Part shown: piece after piece, positions 1 through 8,484 of the stretch
Position numbering within the stretch: position 1 is the first letter of the stretch
Layout: each line of letters opens with the position of its first letter
Assembly: GCA_017308595.1 (NCBI GenBank)
Contig: JAFKER010000007.1
Location: forward strand, 1 to 64,000
Length of the DNA: 64,000 bases
DNA from: Afipia sp.
Lineage (GTDB): Bacteria > Pseudomonadota > Alphaproteobacteria > Rhizobiales > Xanthobacteraceae
Direction of reading: 5' to 3'
Notes under the pieces: generated by a model
Seen by the model: only the letters and a program-made list of their open reading frames with translations
What the model was told of the DNA's origin: nothing
Databases searched by the model: none
Translations under genes and position numbers: made by a program

Positions 1-149
1 ACATGCACGGCGGCAACGGCATCTCATCAGAATATCACGTGATGCGCCACGCGCAGAACCTTGAGACCGTGAACACCTATGAGGGCACCCACGATATCCA
101 CGCCCTCATCCTCGGCCGCGCCATCACAGGCATTCAGGCGTTCTCGTAA
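1..149 (+). CDS. gcdH: Glutaryl-CoA dehydrogenase, C-terminal end (partial)
   Basis: Only the last ~48 residues are in the window; the reading frame is set by the codon at position 3 and ends at TAA 147-149. The visible tail contains HGGNGIS, then [20 protein letters not shown] and a final GIQAFS. This is the characteristic C-terminus of glutaryl-CoA dehydrogenases, in which the Glu of the YEGTHDIH segment is the catalytic base. The family enzyme oxidatively decarboxylates glutaryl-CoA to crotonyl-CoA, a step of lysine and benzoyl-CoA degradation. The 5' part lies outside the window, so completeness cannot be judged. Confidence 0.88.
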   Translation, partial: MHGGNGISSEYHVMRHAQNLETVNTYEGTHDIHALILGRAITGIQAFS

Positions 150-161
150 AAAGGTGCGGCT

Positions 162-662
162 CTAGACTTTGGTCAGAGCTGTTTTAAGACGGTCGAGTAG
201 CCGGTACAGCGTAACTTGGTCGTCCTGGCTAAAGGTGGTCAGGGCGGCGGAATAGAAAGCTTCAATCGGCTCCTGCATACCGGCCCAGATCGATGTGCCC
301 GTACTGGTCAGATGAATGCGCCGGCTGCGGCCGTCGTCCTTGTCCTTGACGCGTTTGATCCAGTCGCGTGCTTCAAGTCGATCCAAAATGATCGTGAGAT
401 TCTGCCGGCTGACGTCAAGAAACTCGATCAGGTCTTTGACGGTCATGCCGTCGTGCTGGACCAATGGCCGTGCAAGTGCACCTAGAACCGCCCATTGCTG
501 CGTGGTGGTGCCGAACGCTTCGACATAGCGAGTGCCCTGTTTGTGCATCAGGTTGGATGCCTGATAAAGCCGAAAGAAGACCCTGTTGGCGACGTCGAAC
601 TCGACGCCGGATTTTGCGGGTGCTGCGGCGAGTGCCATCGTCAAATCCTCGAAATCAGGCAT
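162..662 (-). CDS. MarR-family transcriptional regulator
   Basis: 166 residues, the usual MarR length. Residues ~50-125 form the winged helix: a TTQQWAVLGAL helix, then DLIEFLDVSRQNLTIILDRLE (recognition helix) and a wing with the conserved DDGRSRRIHLT segment. It is divergent from the enoyl-CoA hydratase gene at 780 and convergent with gcdH. Related MarR proteins near aromatic-acid genes in Rhodopseudomonas sense acyl-CoA or aromatic acid ligands; that this one does so is inference. Two copies of CAATACATTG in the divergent promoter are its likely operator. Confidence 0.87.
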   Translation of the reverse strand: MPDFEDLTMALAAAPAKSGVEFDVANRVFFRLYQASNLMHKQGTRYVEAFGTTTQQWAVLGALARPLVQHDGMTVKDLIEFLDVSRQNLTIILDRLEARDWIKRVKDKDDGRSRRIHLTSTGTSIWAGMQEPIEAFYSAALTTFSQDDQVTLYRLLDRLKTALTKV

Positions 663-673
663 ACAAACACTAT

Positions 674-723
674 ATCAATACATTGGTACAATTGCCATTC
701 GCAATATGAAGCAATACATTGAT
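674..723. promoter_or_regulatory. Repeated near-palindrome, candidate MarR operator
   Basis: The 10-base sequence CAATACATTG occurs twice, at 676-685 and 712-721, 36 bp apart. It matches its own reverse complement at 8 of 10 positions. The pair lies between the start of the MarR gene (662) and the hydratase start (780), where a dimeric repressor controlling both genes would bind. Binding is inferred from position and symmetry only. Confidence 0.5.
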
Positions 724-779
724 GCATAATCGACATCCGCAATCAGGGTAGCCGATTCGTCATTCTGGGAAGCAGCGAT

Positions 780-1562
780 ATGAATCAAGGACCGTCCACA
801 GCGTCGTCATGCCTGACGCTGACCTGTGAAGACTCTGTTGCGACGCTGATGCTGCATCATGGGCCGATGAACGCTATCGACGATGTGCTGCTTGACCGAT
901 TGGACGCTGCCCTCGACGCCGTGGTCTCAAAGTCGGTGATCTCGGTGCTCCGCATCTGCAGCGAGCGTCGAGTCTTCTCGGCCGGAGCTGATCTCAGGTT
1001 GATCGGCGGCCGATTGGCAACGGGATCAGGTGCCGATGAGATGAAGGCGACAGTGCAGCGTTTTCATGAGGTTTATAATCGCCTTGCTGCATTACCTGTT
1101 GTGACCATCGCAGAAATTGAGGGGCACGCACTGGGAGGAGGACTCGAACTCGCGCTGGCATGCGATATGCGGATCGCCGCGCACGGAGCCAAGCTCGGAT
1201 TGCCAGAGGCCAAGGTCGGCCTGCTGCCCGGCGCCGGGGGCACGCAGCGGCTTACACAATTGTGTGGCGAAGGGATTGCCGCGCGGATCATCTTGAGCGG
1301 CGATGTGGTTGACGGGCGGGAGGCTGAGCGCATTGGTCTCGTTCAGTGGGCGTTCGAGGCGGCGGATTTCAAGCGCGGCGCAGCGGAGATCGTGACCAGA
1401 ACGGCGAGTCTTTCTCCCGATGCACAGAGAGTTGCAAAAAGCTGCATTCATCTTGCCGTTCAAAAACAGCCGCAGGGTGCGCAAGCCGAGATCGAAGGCA
1501 TCTGGACACTTATGGGCAGTGACGAGACGAGAAAACGCGTGATGGGATTTCTTGGCAGTTGA
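780..1562 (+). CDS. Enoyl-CoA hydratase/isomerase (crotonase family)
   Basis: 260 residues, normal crotonase length. The oxyanion-hole segment FSAGADLRLIG and the core GHALGGGLELALACD are present, followed by GLPEAKVGLLPGAGGTQRL. Both acidic residues used by enoyl-CoA hydratases (Glu of GGGLELA and Glu of LPEA) are present, so a functional hydratase or isomerase is likely. The ATG at 780 is preceded by GGGAAG seven bases upstream. It stands alone after the MarR gene and is followed by about 1 kb of decayed DNA. The acyl-CoA substrate cannot be told from sequence. Confidence 0.88.
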   Translation: MNQGPSTASSCLTLTCEDSVATLMLHHGPMNAIDDVLLDRLDAALDAVVSKSVISVLRICSERRVFSAGADLRLIGGRLATGSGADEMKATVQRFHEVYNRLAALPVVTIAEIEGHALGGGLELALACDMRIAAHGAKLGLPEAKVGLLPGAGGTQRLTQLCGEGIAARIILSGDVVDGREAERIGLVQWAFEAADFKRGAAEIVTRTASLSPDAQRVAKSCIHLAVQKQPQGAQAEIEGIWTLMGSDETRKRVMGFLGS

Positions 1563-2541
1563 GTGTGCCAAGATTGATTGGAATTCGATAAAAGCGATTT
1601 GCTGATAGCGGTATCCATGAATCTCAGCGGAACTATGATTTGCCCGCTCGGCTCTTTGTCGCGACGTTGACGATTAGTGAATCTAGTAGTGGTGCGACGA
1701 TTACGCGGACATCGCCGGTTACACTGAAAGATTTGGATGCCTGTAACGGCTAGGCACGACGCGCCCGCCACATTATCATCGGCGGCTCGCATCCTAAACA
1801 GGATTAGCGACCTCCGCTGCTATTCTGGTTGGCGAACCGAATACCTTCATCGACCTGTATAGTCGCCTGTTCGATTGGGCGAGTCCGCTTCTTATGACTG
1901 CCTTGGTTGGGCGCGCTTGACGCAATGATTGCAGCGCGAACCTGCTCTCGAAACTGACAGCCGCCATGTGGCTGAGCGGATCGCCGCAGTCTCCCATCAC
2001 GACTGAGCATGCGAGCGTTGTGAACGGCGCAAGCGACCTTCTGATTCATGCTCTTGGCGAGCGCGGCAAGCATGTCCGCGCGGCTGTCGGGTGCAGTTCA
2101 TCGCCGCTGGGTGCTGCCGTCGAAGTGGAAGCGATCTTTTATGTCATCGATGCCAAGAGTGAGGCAGCCGCGTTATGAATGTTGCGATAGCTGGAACTCT
2201 GCACTATCAGCCGCCAAATCGCCGACTTGTAGCGGGCCAAACTCGTCGGAGTGCGCCAACTCCGGATTCAACTGGATGCTGTGATCGAATGTCAGGTCGC
2301 GCTTGCGCCGCTTATTGATCCGAACGAGCGTAGCTGCGGTAGGGTGAAGCCCACGGCGCGCTGCACGGTCGTAGGCAATTTCCAGCCCCCAACTTTAGCC
2401 TCGTTCATGTGGAGCGGTCCATTTGGACAGTCTTCTCGTGTGAGATGTCGCGAAGATTTCCTGCCCGGGGCGGTCTCGCGGCGGTTCGTTTGCGTCCTTT
2501 AACAGTCGATCCGATTTTTGAGTTGCGTTAGCTGATGGGCT
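1563..2541. other. Non-coding or decayed stretch between catabolic genes
   Basis: Nearly 1 kb without a convincing intact gene. Apart from the RidA-like remnant at 1966-2178, reading frames on both strands are short and resemble no family I recognise. The stretch looks like eroded coding DNA left by deletion. Confidence 0.5.
1966..2178 (+). pseudogene. RidA/YjgF-like protein, C-terminal remnant
   Basis: From about 2017 the frame reads VVNGASDLLIHALGERGKHV and then RAAVGCSSSPLGAAVEVEAI. This matches the conserved C-terminal half of RidA-type enamine/imine deaminases (NGASDL ... ARAAVG ... PLGAAVEVEAIFEV), including the Arg of the active-site RAAVG segment. The N-terminal half is missing: upstream in the same frame there are stops and no RidA sequence. 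Called a remnant on that basis. An independently functional short protein is unlikely. Confidence 0.6.
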
Positions 2542-2562
2542 CTCTTATAAAATACCAATAGT

Positions 2563-2577
2563 GCATTAGTAAAATAT
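2563..2577 (-). promoter_or_regulatory. ATAT-N-TTACT motif, candidate GntR/FCD operator
   Basis: On the minus strand this reads ATATTTTACTAATGC. Similar sequences lie at 7139-7153 (ATATATTACTAGTAC) and, on the minus strand, 17590-17604 (ATATGTTACTGATAT). Here it ends 14 bases before the TTG start of the FAD oxidoreductase, a position where a bound repressor would block expression. Confidence 0.4.
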
Positions 2578-2591
2578 CAGAGGTTAAAGCC

Positions 2592-3920
2592 TTGGACAAC
2601 CGCAATTCTGCTCGCATTGATACGGATGTCGTTGTGGTTGGTGGCGGCGCAGCTGGCGTCGCGGCTGCGATATCGGCGGCTCGGCAAGGGTTGAAGGTCA
2701 CACTGATCGAACGGTACGGGTTTTGTGGTGGCGGTGCCGTTGCAGGTCTTTCCGGCACGGTGTGCGGCCTTTATGAGGCAACCAATAATGTTGCGGCGGG
2801 TCCCAAGCAGGTTGTCTTTGGCTTCGCCGACGAATTTTGCCGTCGTCTGGAGGCTATGGGCGGTCTCGCTGATCCGGTCCTGTACGGAAAGACTTGGGCG
2901 CGGGTGCATGATCCGCATGTCTGGCGCGAAGCTGCCGACGCGATGCTGCGTGAAGCAGGTGTCGATATCGTTTTCCACGCTGTCGCGACGGGCGTCCACA
3001 TGGATGGAGATCGCGTTGCAGGTCTCAATGTGTGGACCAAACAAGGGCCGCTCGATGCGCGCGCCAAGATCGTCATTGATGCCAGCGGTGACGCGGATGT
3101 TGTCGCCATGGCCGGTCTGCCGAGTTTTGTCGGCGACCAGGGCCGCGTCCAAAATCCGACCATGATTTTCCGGATGCTCGGCGTCGATGTTGACCGTTTT
3201 ATCGCTGAGTACGGAGCTGATACGATCATGCCGGAAAAAATTTCGGCAATGATCCGGGCCAAACACAATGCCGGTGACTATGTGCTGCCGCGCGCGAAAA
3301 TCTGGTTGTTCGCGACAACCCGTCCAAACGAACTGCTCTGCAATTGTACGCGCGTGATCGGTCCCGACGGCCGCGAACTGAATACGTTGTTCGCCCGCGA
3401 CTTTACCGATGCGGAGATCGAAGGACGGCTTCAGGCGCGGGAATATGCGCGGTTTTTCCGCGATAATCTGGCCGGATGCGAGAATGCTTTCCTCAATGAT
3501 ACGGGTGTTCAGGTTGGCGTGCGCCAGACGCGTCAAGTCTCTGGCGTCAAGCGCCTGATGAACTCGGATGTTGTGCAGGGAACGAAGTTCGCTGACGGTA
3601 TCGCTGTTTCACCATGGCCTATCGAACTTCATTCGGGTGAAAAGCCGAAGGTCGAGTGGCTGCTCAACGACTATTATGAAGTGCCATATGGTTGCTTCGT
3701 ACCCGAGCGAGGCGAGGGGTTGCTGGTCGCAGGCCGCTGTCTGTCAGCGGAGCATGAGGCGGTCGCGTCCGCGCGTGTAACTGCGCAATGTTTCTCCTAC
3801 GGCCACGCCATCGGGCATGCAGCAGTTATTGCTGTCCGCAACAACCTGTCGCCCCGCGAGATCCGCGGGCAGGACGTCCGCGCTGCCGTAAATGCCGATG
3901 GCGCCCGGATCGGTCAATAG
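2592..3920 (+). CDS. FAD-dependent oxidoreductase (FAD_oxidored family)
   Basis: 442 residues. A dinucleotide-binding motif, VVVVGGGAAGVAAAISAARQ (~residues 13-32), is followed by the acidic IERYGFCGGGAV segment and, near residue 165, IDASGDADVVAMAG, typical of Pfam FAD_oxidored proteins. The C-terminal third carries the FAD-contacting VPYGCFVPERGEGLLVAGRC stretch. The start is a TTG with AGAGG eight bases upstream; no in-frame ATG lies nearby. It leads an operon with a broken crotonase (11 bases downstream) and a CoA-transferase, so it probably oxidises an intermediate of the same pathway. Substrate unknown. Confidence 0.82.
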   Translation: MDNRNSARIDTDVVVVGGGAAGVAAAISAARQGLKVTLIERYGFCGGGAVAGLSGTVCGLYEATNNVAAGPKQVVFGFADEFCRRLEAMGGLADPVLYGKTWARVHDPHVWREAADAMLREAGVDIVFHAVATGVHMDGDRVAGLNVWTKQGPLDARAKIVIDASGDADVVAMAGLPSFVGDQGRVQNPTMIFRMLGVDVDRFIAEYGADTIMPEKISAMIRAKHNAGDYVLPRAKIWLFATTRPNELLCNCTRVIGPDGRELNTLFARDFTDAEIEGRLQAREYARFFRDNLAGCENAFLNDTGVQVGVRQTRQVSGVKRLMNSDVVQGTKFADGIAVSPWPIELHSGEKPKVEWLLNDYYEVPYGCFVPERGEGLLVAGRCLSAEHEAVASARVTAQCFSYGHAIGHAAVIAVRNNLSPREIRGQDVRAAVNADGARIGQ

Positions 3921-3931
3921 GACGAACTGAA

Positions 3932-4674
3932 ATGATAAAGCTCAAGTTACAGGGCGCGGTGGCGATTGTAACCATCGACCGCCCTCAGCGCCGTAATGCG
4001 CTAGGCTCCGCGTTGATGGCGCAACTCGGCGCCGCTCTCGCTGAGGCAGAGCACAACGCGGATGTACGCTCGATCGTGCTGACAGGAACGTCACCTGCTT
4101 TCTGTGCGGGGAGCGATCTGAAGGAGCTGGCAGGGCTGTCTATCGCCGAGATGTGTCATCACGAGGCGGTCACTGCCGCTTTCGCGCGAGCCATGGGCTA
4201 CCGGCGAAGCCGGTCATTGCCGCGGTGGAGGGCTATGCGCTCGGCGGTGGGTTTATTCTCGCCGCATCGTGCGACGTCGTCGTGAGCGCATCCAATGCGC
4301 GCTGGCATCTTCCCGAAGCACCGAATGGCTGGCTTCCGCCTTGGGGATTGATGGCCCTTATCGCGCGTGTGGGGCCGGTCAAGGCTCGGCGGCTAACGTG
4401 GGGCGCCAAGCCTATCGATGCTGTCGAGGCTCAGCGAATTGGGCTTGTCGATGATCTGGCAGAACCAGGTTCGGCGTTGTCTCATGCAATTGAGGTTGCC
4501 ACTGATCTGGCCGCCGTGCCGCCGGAGGCCATCGCCTCCACAAAGCGGTTCTTCGAGCCCTTCATCATGGCGGATGCCGAGCGTCTCGATGAAGTCGCGT
4601 CGCGCGAATTCGCGCTGAATTGCGAGTCCCCCAGTTCTAAGAAAACTTTCGAGCGGTTCACGGTGAAGTCATGA
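3932..4674 (+). pseudogene. Crotonase-family protein interrupted by a frameshift
   Basis: Residues 1-89 (MIKLKLQGAVAIVTIDRPQR ... FCAGSDLKELAG ... AFARAMG) are in one frame. The rest (LPAKPVIAAVEGYALGGGF ... HLPEAPNGWLPPWG ... KKTFERFTVKS) is in another. The switch falls at ~4196-4198 and corresponds to one missing base; joined, the two halves make a normal ~248-residue crotonase. No slippery heptamer is seen, so programmed frameshifting is unlikely. It may be true inactivation or a sequencing error. It is a paralogue of the gene at 11774: both share the LPE-x-P-x-GWL-x-PWG segment and lack the first catalytic Glu of hydratases (GGGFILA). The stop overlaps the next start (ATGA). Confidence 0.72.
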
Positions 4675-6260
4675 GCAAGATTGTTGATGCCGTCACGGCA
4701 GTAGCGTCCATTCCCGATGGATCTTCGGTGGGATGTGTTGGTGTGATTGGATGGGTAACGCCCGATACCTTGCTCAAGGCGCTCGGAGACCGATTCCGCA
4801 AAGAGGCAGCGCCGCGCAATCTGACATTCTACTTTCCAGTCGGGACCGGGGACGCTCAGGGTATCAAAGGGATGGACCATGTCGCCCAGGAAGGGCTGAT
4901 GAAGCGCATTGTCGGCGGTTCCTACATCAATCCGGTCGACCCTGCGACCGGTAAACGGCCCGAACTGATGCGGCTGATCCGCGAAAACAAGATCGAGGCC
5001 TATTCCTGGCCGATCGGTGCGACGATGCACTGGCTGCGCGAGGTCGCGCGCCGGAGCCCCGGCTACATGACGCGTGTCGGTTTGGATACTTATATCGATC
5101 CGAAGAATGGCGGTGGACGGTTCACCGAGCGAGCCAAGGACGACTTGGTCAAGCGTATCGAATTCGAAGGCCAGCCCTATCTGTTTTATCCGGCATGGAA
5201 GCTCGACATCGCATTCATTTGTGCATCGTCGTCGGATGAGTATGGAAATCTTTCGTTTGAAAACGATGCCCTCGTATCCTCGAATATTGCGTTGGCGCTG
5301 GCGGTTAAAGCGAGCGGGGGCCGGGTGATTGCTCAGGTTCGCCGTCAGACTGCTCACGGAACTCGCCCAGCGAGCGAAGTTCGGATTCCCGGGATGTTTG
5401 TGGATGCGGTTGTCATCGATCCTGAAATGATGATGACGACGGATGTGAAGTTCGACCCCGCTTACTTTGGCGGGATGCGCAAGCCCTTATCGCAGTTGCC
5501 GCCGATCCCGATGTCGGCTGACAAAGTCGTTGCCATGCGCGCGGCCAAGGAAGTTCGCAAACGAGAGCTTTCAATTTTTGGATTCGGCGCCGCCGCCGAC
5601 GTCCCGCTGGTGATGGCCGAGCAAGGAAAGTTCGCCACCGGAGAACTGCCGGACTACTGGTTCACCACCGAACACGGGTCATATGGTGGCATTGTCATGT
5701 CCGGCTGGCAGTTCTCTGCAAATCTGAATCCGGATGCGATACTCGATGGAATTTATCAGTTCGACGCGATCGACGGTGGTCTGTGTGAGTTTGCCGCGCT
5801 GGCCTTCGCGCAGTTTGATGAAAAGGGTAACGTCAACGTGTCGAAGTTTGGGGTGGCAAATCCCGGAGCCGGAGGGTTCATTGATATCGCAGAAAACGCA
5901 AAGCGCTTGATCTTTACAGGAACATTTACAACCGGCGGACTGGAAGTCGCGTTTGAAAACGGCGGCCTTCGCATCATCAAGGAAGGAAAGGTCCGCAAGT
6001 TCGTCCCAGCCGTCGAACACCTCACGTACTCGGTGTCCTCGGGAATTCTTCGCGGCCAGACTGCGAAGGTCGTGACGGAGCGTGCTGTGTTTGACGTGAC
6101 TGCAAAAGGACTTGTCCTCACCGAGATCGCTCCCGGTATCGACGTTCGGCGTGATGTTCTGGACCAGATGGAGTTTGCGCCGCTGCACATTTCCGATCAA
6201 TTGAAGGAAATGGATGCAGCTTTCTTTTCAGAGCCTGTGGCAAAAGCACAGGCGAGCTAA
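4671..6260 (+). CDS. Family I CoA-transferase (fused alpha-beta, acetate/3-ketoacid type)
   Basis: 529 residues, the length of fused CoA-transferases of the YdiF / propionate CoA-transferase type. The N-terminal part carries the alpha-subunit fold with GVIGWVTPDTLLKALG. The beta-like part carries TTEHGSYGGIVMSG, in which Glu334 is at the position of the glutamyl-CoA-forming residue. A later segment, NVSKFG..NPGAGGFIDIA, fits the family. It would move CoA between acetyl- or succinyl-CoA and an organic acid. Translationally coupled to the crotonase by a 4-base ATGA overlap. A hairpin follows the stop. Confidence 0.87.
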   Translation: MSKIVDAVTAVASIPDGSSVGCVGVIGWVTPDTLLKALGDRFRKEAAPRNLTFYFPVGTGDAQGIKGMDHVAQEGLMKRIVGGSYINPVDPATGKRPELMRLIRENKIEAYSWPIGATMHWLREVARRSPGYMTRVGLDTYIDPKNGGGRFTERAKDDLVKRIEFEGQPYLFYPAWKLDIAFICASSSDEYGNLSFENDALVSSNIALALAVKASGGRVIAQVRRQTAHGTRPASEVRIPGMFVDAVVIDPEMMMTTDVKFDPAYFGGMRKPLSQLPPIPMSADKVVAMRAAKEVRKRELSIFGFGAAADVPLVMAEQGKFATGELPDYWFTTEHGSYGGIVMSGWQFSANLNPDAILDGIYQFDAIDGGLCEFAALAFAQFDEKGNVNVSKFGVANPGAGGFIDIAENAKRLIFTGTFTTGGLEVAFENGGLRIIKEGKVRKFVPAVEHLTYSVSSGILRGQTAKVVTERAVFDVTAKGLVLTEIAPGIDVRRDVLDQMEFAPLHISDQLKEMDAAFFSEPVAKAQAS

Positions 6261-6267
6261 AAGCTGC

Positions 6268-6300
6268 GAGCGTTGCCGCAACTAGCTAGCGGCAACGCTC
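6268..6300. terminator. Bidirectional hairpin between convergent genes
   Basis: GAGCGTTGCCGC (6268-6279) pairs perfectly with GCGGCAACGCTC (6289-6300) around a 9-base loop. It lies between the convergent CoA-transferase and GntR genes and includes the GntR stop codon. The minus-strand continuation has a short T-run (GCTTTTAGC). Probably terminates both transcripts. Confidence 0.65.
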
Positions 6301-6962
6301 AAATTGAATATTTTCCGGGTGTAGCTTTCGATCTGGTCCAGAAGCGCGTTGGCCTTCTCCACAGCTAAATGTTCGTCCTGCTGGATAACCGCTCGCGCAC
6401 GGTCAGCGTGAAGTCCGCCCATTGCGCGCAGGTTCTGAAGGTCTTCCTCATACCTGTAATAGAATCGGCGAGACAGGGCATGCAGCGGGGAAATTGACCG
6501 CGCAGCAAACGGATTGCCCGCAGCTTTCGCAATCAACTGATTGGCGTTGAAGACTTCCCGCAGGTATTTCTCGAGGTTGCCCTTAACGCCTGCCGTATCG
6601 ATCTCTCGTGCTGCCGTGGCCAGCAACTCCTTGTCGGATGTTGTAATCCGGAGGGCTGCACGCTTGGATATAAAGGCTTCGAGTTCACGCCGGAACTCAA
6701 TAACCATTAGCTGATCGTGAACGTTGATCTCGGTTATCATCAGTCCGTGCCGCGGCAGGATGCTGACCAGGTAGTCGGCCTGAAGCCGTTTGACAGCTTC
6801 GCGCACAGGAGTGCGTCCAATCCCGATCTGATCGGCAAGACCTTCCTCGGACCAATGACTTCCGGGAGGGAGCTGCAGCGTAACGATCATCTCTTCCAGC
6901 CGCTGATGAGCGATATCAGCCTGTGACGCGGGTGGAAGTGAAATCTCGTGTTTCTTAGCCAT
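6282..6962 (-). CDS. GntR-family regulator with FCD ligand domain
   Basis: 226 residues. An N-terminal winged helix (~20-85) has LEEMIVTLQLPPGSHWSEEG, then IGRTPVREAVKRLQADYLV and the wing ILPRHGLMITEI. The C-terminal all-helical FCD domain includes EFRRELEAFISKRAA and a late HADRARAVIQQDEHLAVEKA segment with the His typical of the metal or carboxylate pocket. It is divergent from the ABC transporter operon at 7195 and convergent with the CoA-transferase, so it likely controls both flanks. Closely similar to the regulator at 13928, suggesting duplication within the block. The ribosome-binding site is weak. Confidence 0.88.
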   Translation of the reverse strand: MAKKHEISLPPASQADIAHQRLEEMIVTLQLPPGSHWSEEGLADQIGIGRTPVREAVKRLQADYLVSILPRHGLMITEINVHDQLMVIEFRRELEAFISKRAALRITTSDKELLATAAREIDTAGVKGNLEKYLREVFNANQLIAKAAGNPFAARSISPLHALSRRFYYRYEEDLQNLRAMGGLHADRARAVIQQDEHLAVEKANALLDQIESYTRKIFNLSVAAS

Positions 6963-7135
6963 TTAGATAATGAGCGCCTGGAGCAAAGTAAGTGCTTTAG
7001 GAATCCGGAATATTACCACATTACCGGACGCGTTGGTTAGCCTAGGGACATTGCTTCGACCAGACCGGAAGCAACTGTTCCAGCCTCAAATTTCAATCAA
7101 GCCGGATCCCATATCGGAGCATTGACGGTTCCTTT

Positions 7136-7153
7136 GTAATATATTACTAGTAC
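7136..7153 (+). promoter_or_regulatory. Palindrome and ATAT-N-TTACT motif upstream of transporter
   Basis: GTAATATATTAC (7136-7147) is a perfect 12-base palindrome. It overlaps ATATATTACTAGTAC (7139-7153), which resembles minus-strand motifs at 2563-2577 and 17590-17604. It lies ~42 bases before the binding-protein start and is the best candidate operator for the divergent GntR protein. Confidence 0.5.
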
Positions 7154-7194
7154 GTCAGTTAAATAATACAAGACGACTTTGGGAGGAGAAGTTC

Positions 7195-8373
7195 ATGTTG
7201 AGTTTCAAGAAAACGTGTGTGCTTGCGGCGGTTGCCGCAGCAGCGATGTTCTCTAATCAAGCTGTTCATGCGCAGGAGACCGTCAAGCTCGGCCAGATCG
7301 AAGCGCTGACGGGTGCGACAGCTACATACGGGTGGATGTCCGCGCAGGGCACGAAGGTCGCGGTCGAGGAGATCAACGCCAAGGGCGGATTCAAGGTTGG
7401 CGACAAGACCTACAAGATTCAGCTGCTGCAGATGGATACGCGCGGTGAGCCTCGCGAAGCCACCGTTCAATTCCGCAAGATGATGGAAGAGAATGTCCAG
7501 TTCGTTTTCGGACCGTTCCTGACCAACGTTTTCAATGCCATCGAGCCGATTGCGAACCAGAACAACGGAAAGTTCCTGATGTTCGCTGGTGCGACCTCCG
7601 CTCACCACGCCCTCGGCAAGCCGGATCATGATTATCTGCTGCGGACCTGGAATTGGGACGCGGGGTCAAACGGCTTTGGCAAGTTGATGGTCGACTACCT
7701 GAAGAAGCTGAACACCAAGAAGGTGGCAATGCTCTTCCAGAACGACGCATTCGGCAAGACAGCAGTGGATATCTACACCGGCTTGTTCAAGGATGCAGGT
7801 ATCGAACTGCAAGTCGAACTCTTCGAGCCCGGCACGAAGGATTTCAGCGCTGTGCTCGCGAAGCTCGCATCAGGCAAGCCTGATATCCTTTTCCCAGGTT
7901 ATTCGGACGCGGTGCTCTATGACATCGTGCGCCAGTCCACCGAGTCTGGCTTCGGCAATCGCTTCTTCCTTGTGCGTGGTTCGATCGGCCCGGCACTCAA
8001 GAACAAGGATTCGATTGCGGATTACATTGCCTATGTGCCGAAATATTTTGAAGAAGCCGAGAAGACCGAGCCAAAGACCAAGGCCTTCATCGAGAGCTAC
8101 AAGAAGATTCACAAGCGCGACTTCCCGTATGATCAGGCTCCGCTCTGTTCGTCCTCCTGTTACGACCACGTCTATATGCTGGTTGAGGCTATGCAAAAGG
8201 CAGGAACGGTCAGTGACGTCGCCAAGATCCGAAAGGCGCTTTCGGATATGACCTATGACGGTTTGTGGAAGATCAAGTACGACAGCACTGGCGAGGCCGT
8301 GTTCGGGTTCGACGTCGTACATGTGCGCAAGGGCGGCACGATCGAAGTCGTCAAGTTCGACCCGACCAAGTAG
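7195..8373 (+). CDS. ABC transporter periplasmic binding protein (Liv/HAAT type)
   Basis: 392 residues with a signal peptide (KK, a long Ala-rich core, AVHA-QE cleavage near residue 26). The mature protein opens with VKLGQIEALTGATATYGWMS, the usual start of type I LivJ/LivK-like binding domains, and is of normal family length. A strong Shine-Dalgarno (GGGAGGAG) precedes the ATG. It leads a five-gene transporter operon that continues into catabolic genes, so the ligand is probably the substrate of that pathway (an aromatic or alicyclic acid is plausible) rather than an amino acid. That assignment is inference. Confidence 0.88.
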   Translation: MLSFKKTCVLAAVAAAAMFSNQAVHAQETVKLGQIEALTGATATYGWMSAQGTKVAVEEINAKGGFKVGDKTYKIQLLQMDTRGEPREATVQFRKMMEENVQFVFGPFLTNVFNAIEPIANQNNGKFLMFAGATSAHHALGKPDHDYLLRTWNWDAGSNGFGKLMVDYLKKLNTKKVAMLFQNDAFGKTAVDIYTGLFKDAGIELQVELFEPGTKDFSAVLAKLASGKPDILFPGYSDAVLYDIVRQSTESGFGNRFFLVRGSIGPALKNKDSIADYIAYVPKYFEEAEKTEPKTKAFIESYKKIHKRDFPYDQAPLCSSSCYDHVYMLVEAMQKAGTVSDVAKIRKALSDMTYDGLWKIKYDSTGEAVFGFDVVHVRKGGTIEVVKFDPTK

Positions 8374-8381
8374 CGAGAATG

Positions 8382-8422
8382 CGGGGAGCAGCGCCTGGAT
8401 CGATCCTGTGCGCTGCTCCCCG
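8382..8422 (+). terminator. Strong intergenic hairpin after binding-protein gene
   Basis: CGGGGAGCAGCGC (8382-8394) pairs perfectly with GCGCTGCTCCCCG (8410-8422), loop 15 bases. There is no clear T-run. It sits between the binding-protein and permease genes, so it likely acts as a partial terminator or 3'-end stabiliser that gives more binding protein than membrane subunits. Confidence 0.6.
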
Positions 8423-8484
8423 TCGCTTCCTGTACACAAGTTGGCTTTTTTCGCGGTGCCAGCCCGCAACGGGTATTCTTGTCC

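Noticed and set aside
4190-4205. Programmed -1 frameshift in the crotonase at 3932
   Set aside because: No slippery heptamer or following structure is visible, and the family is not known to use frameshifting.
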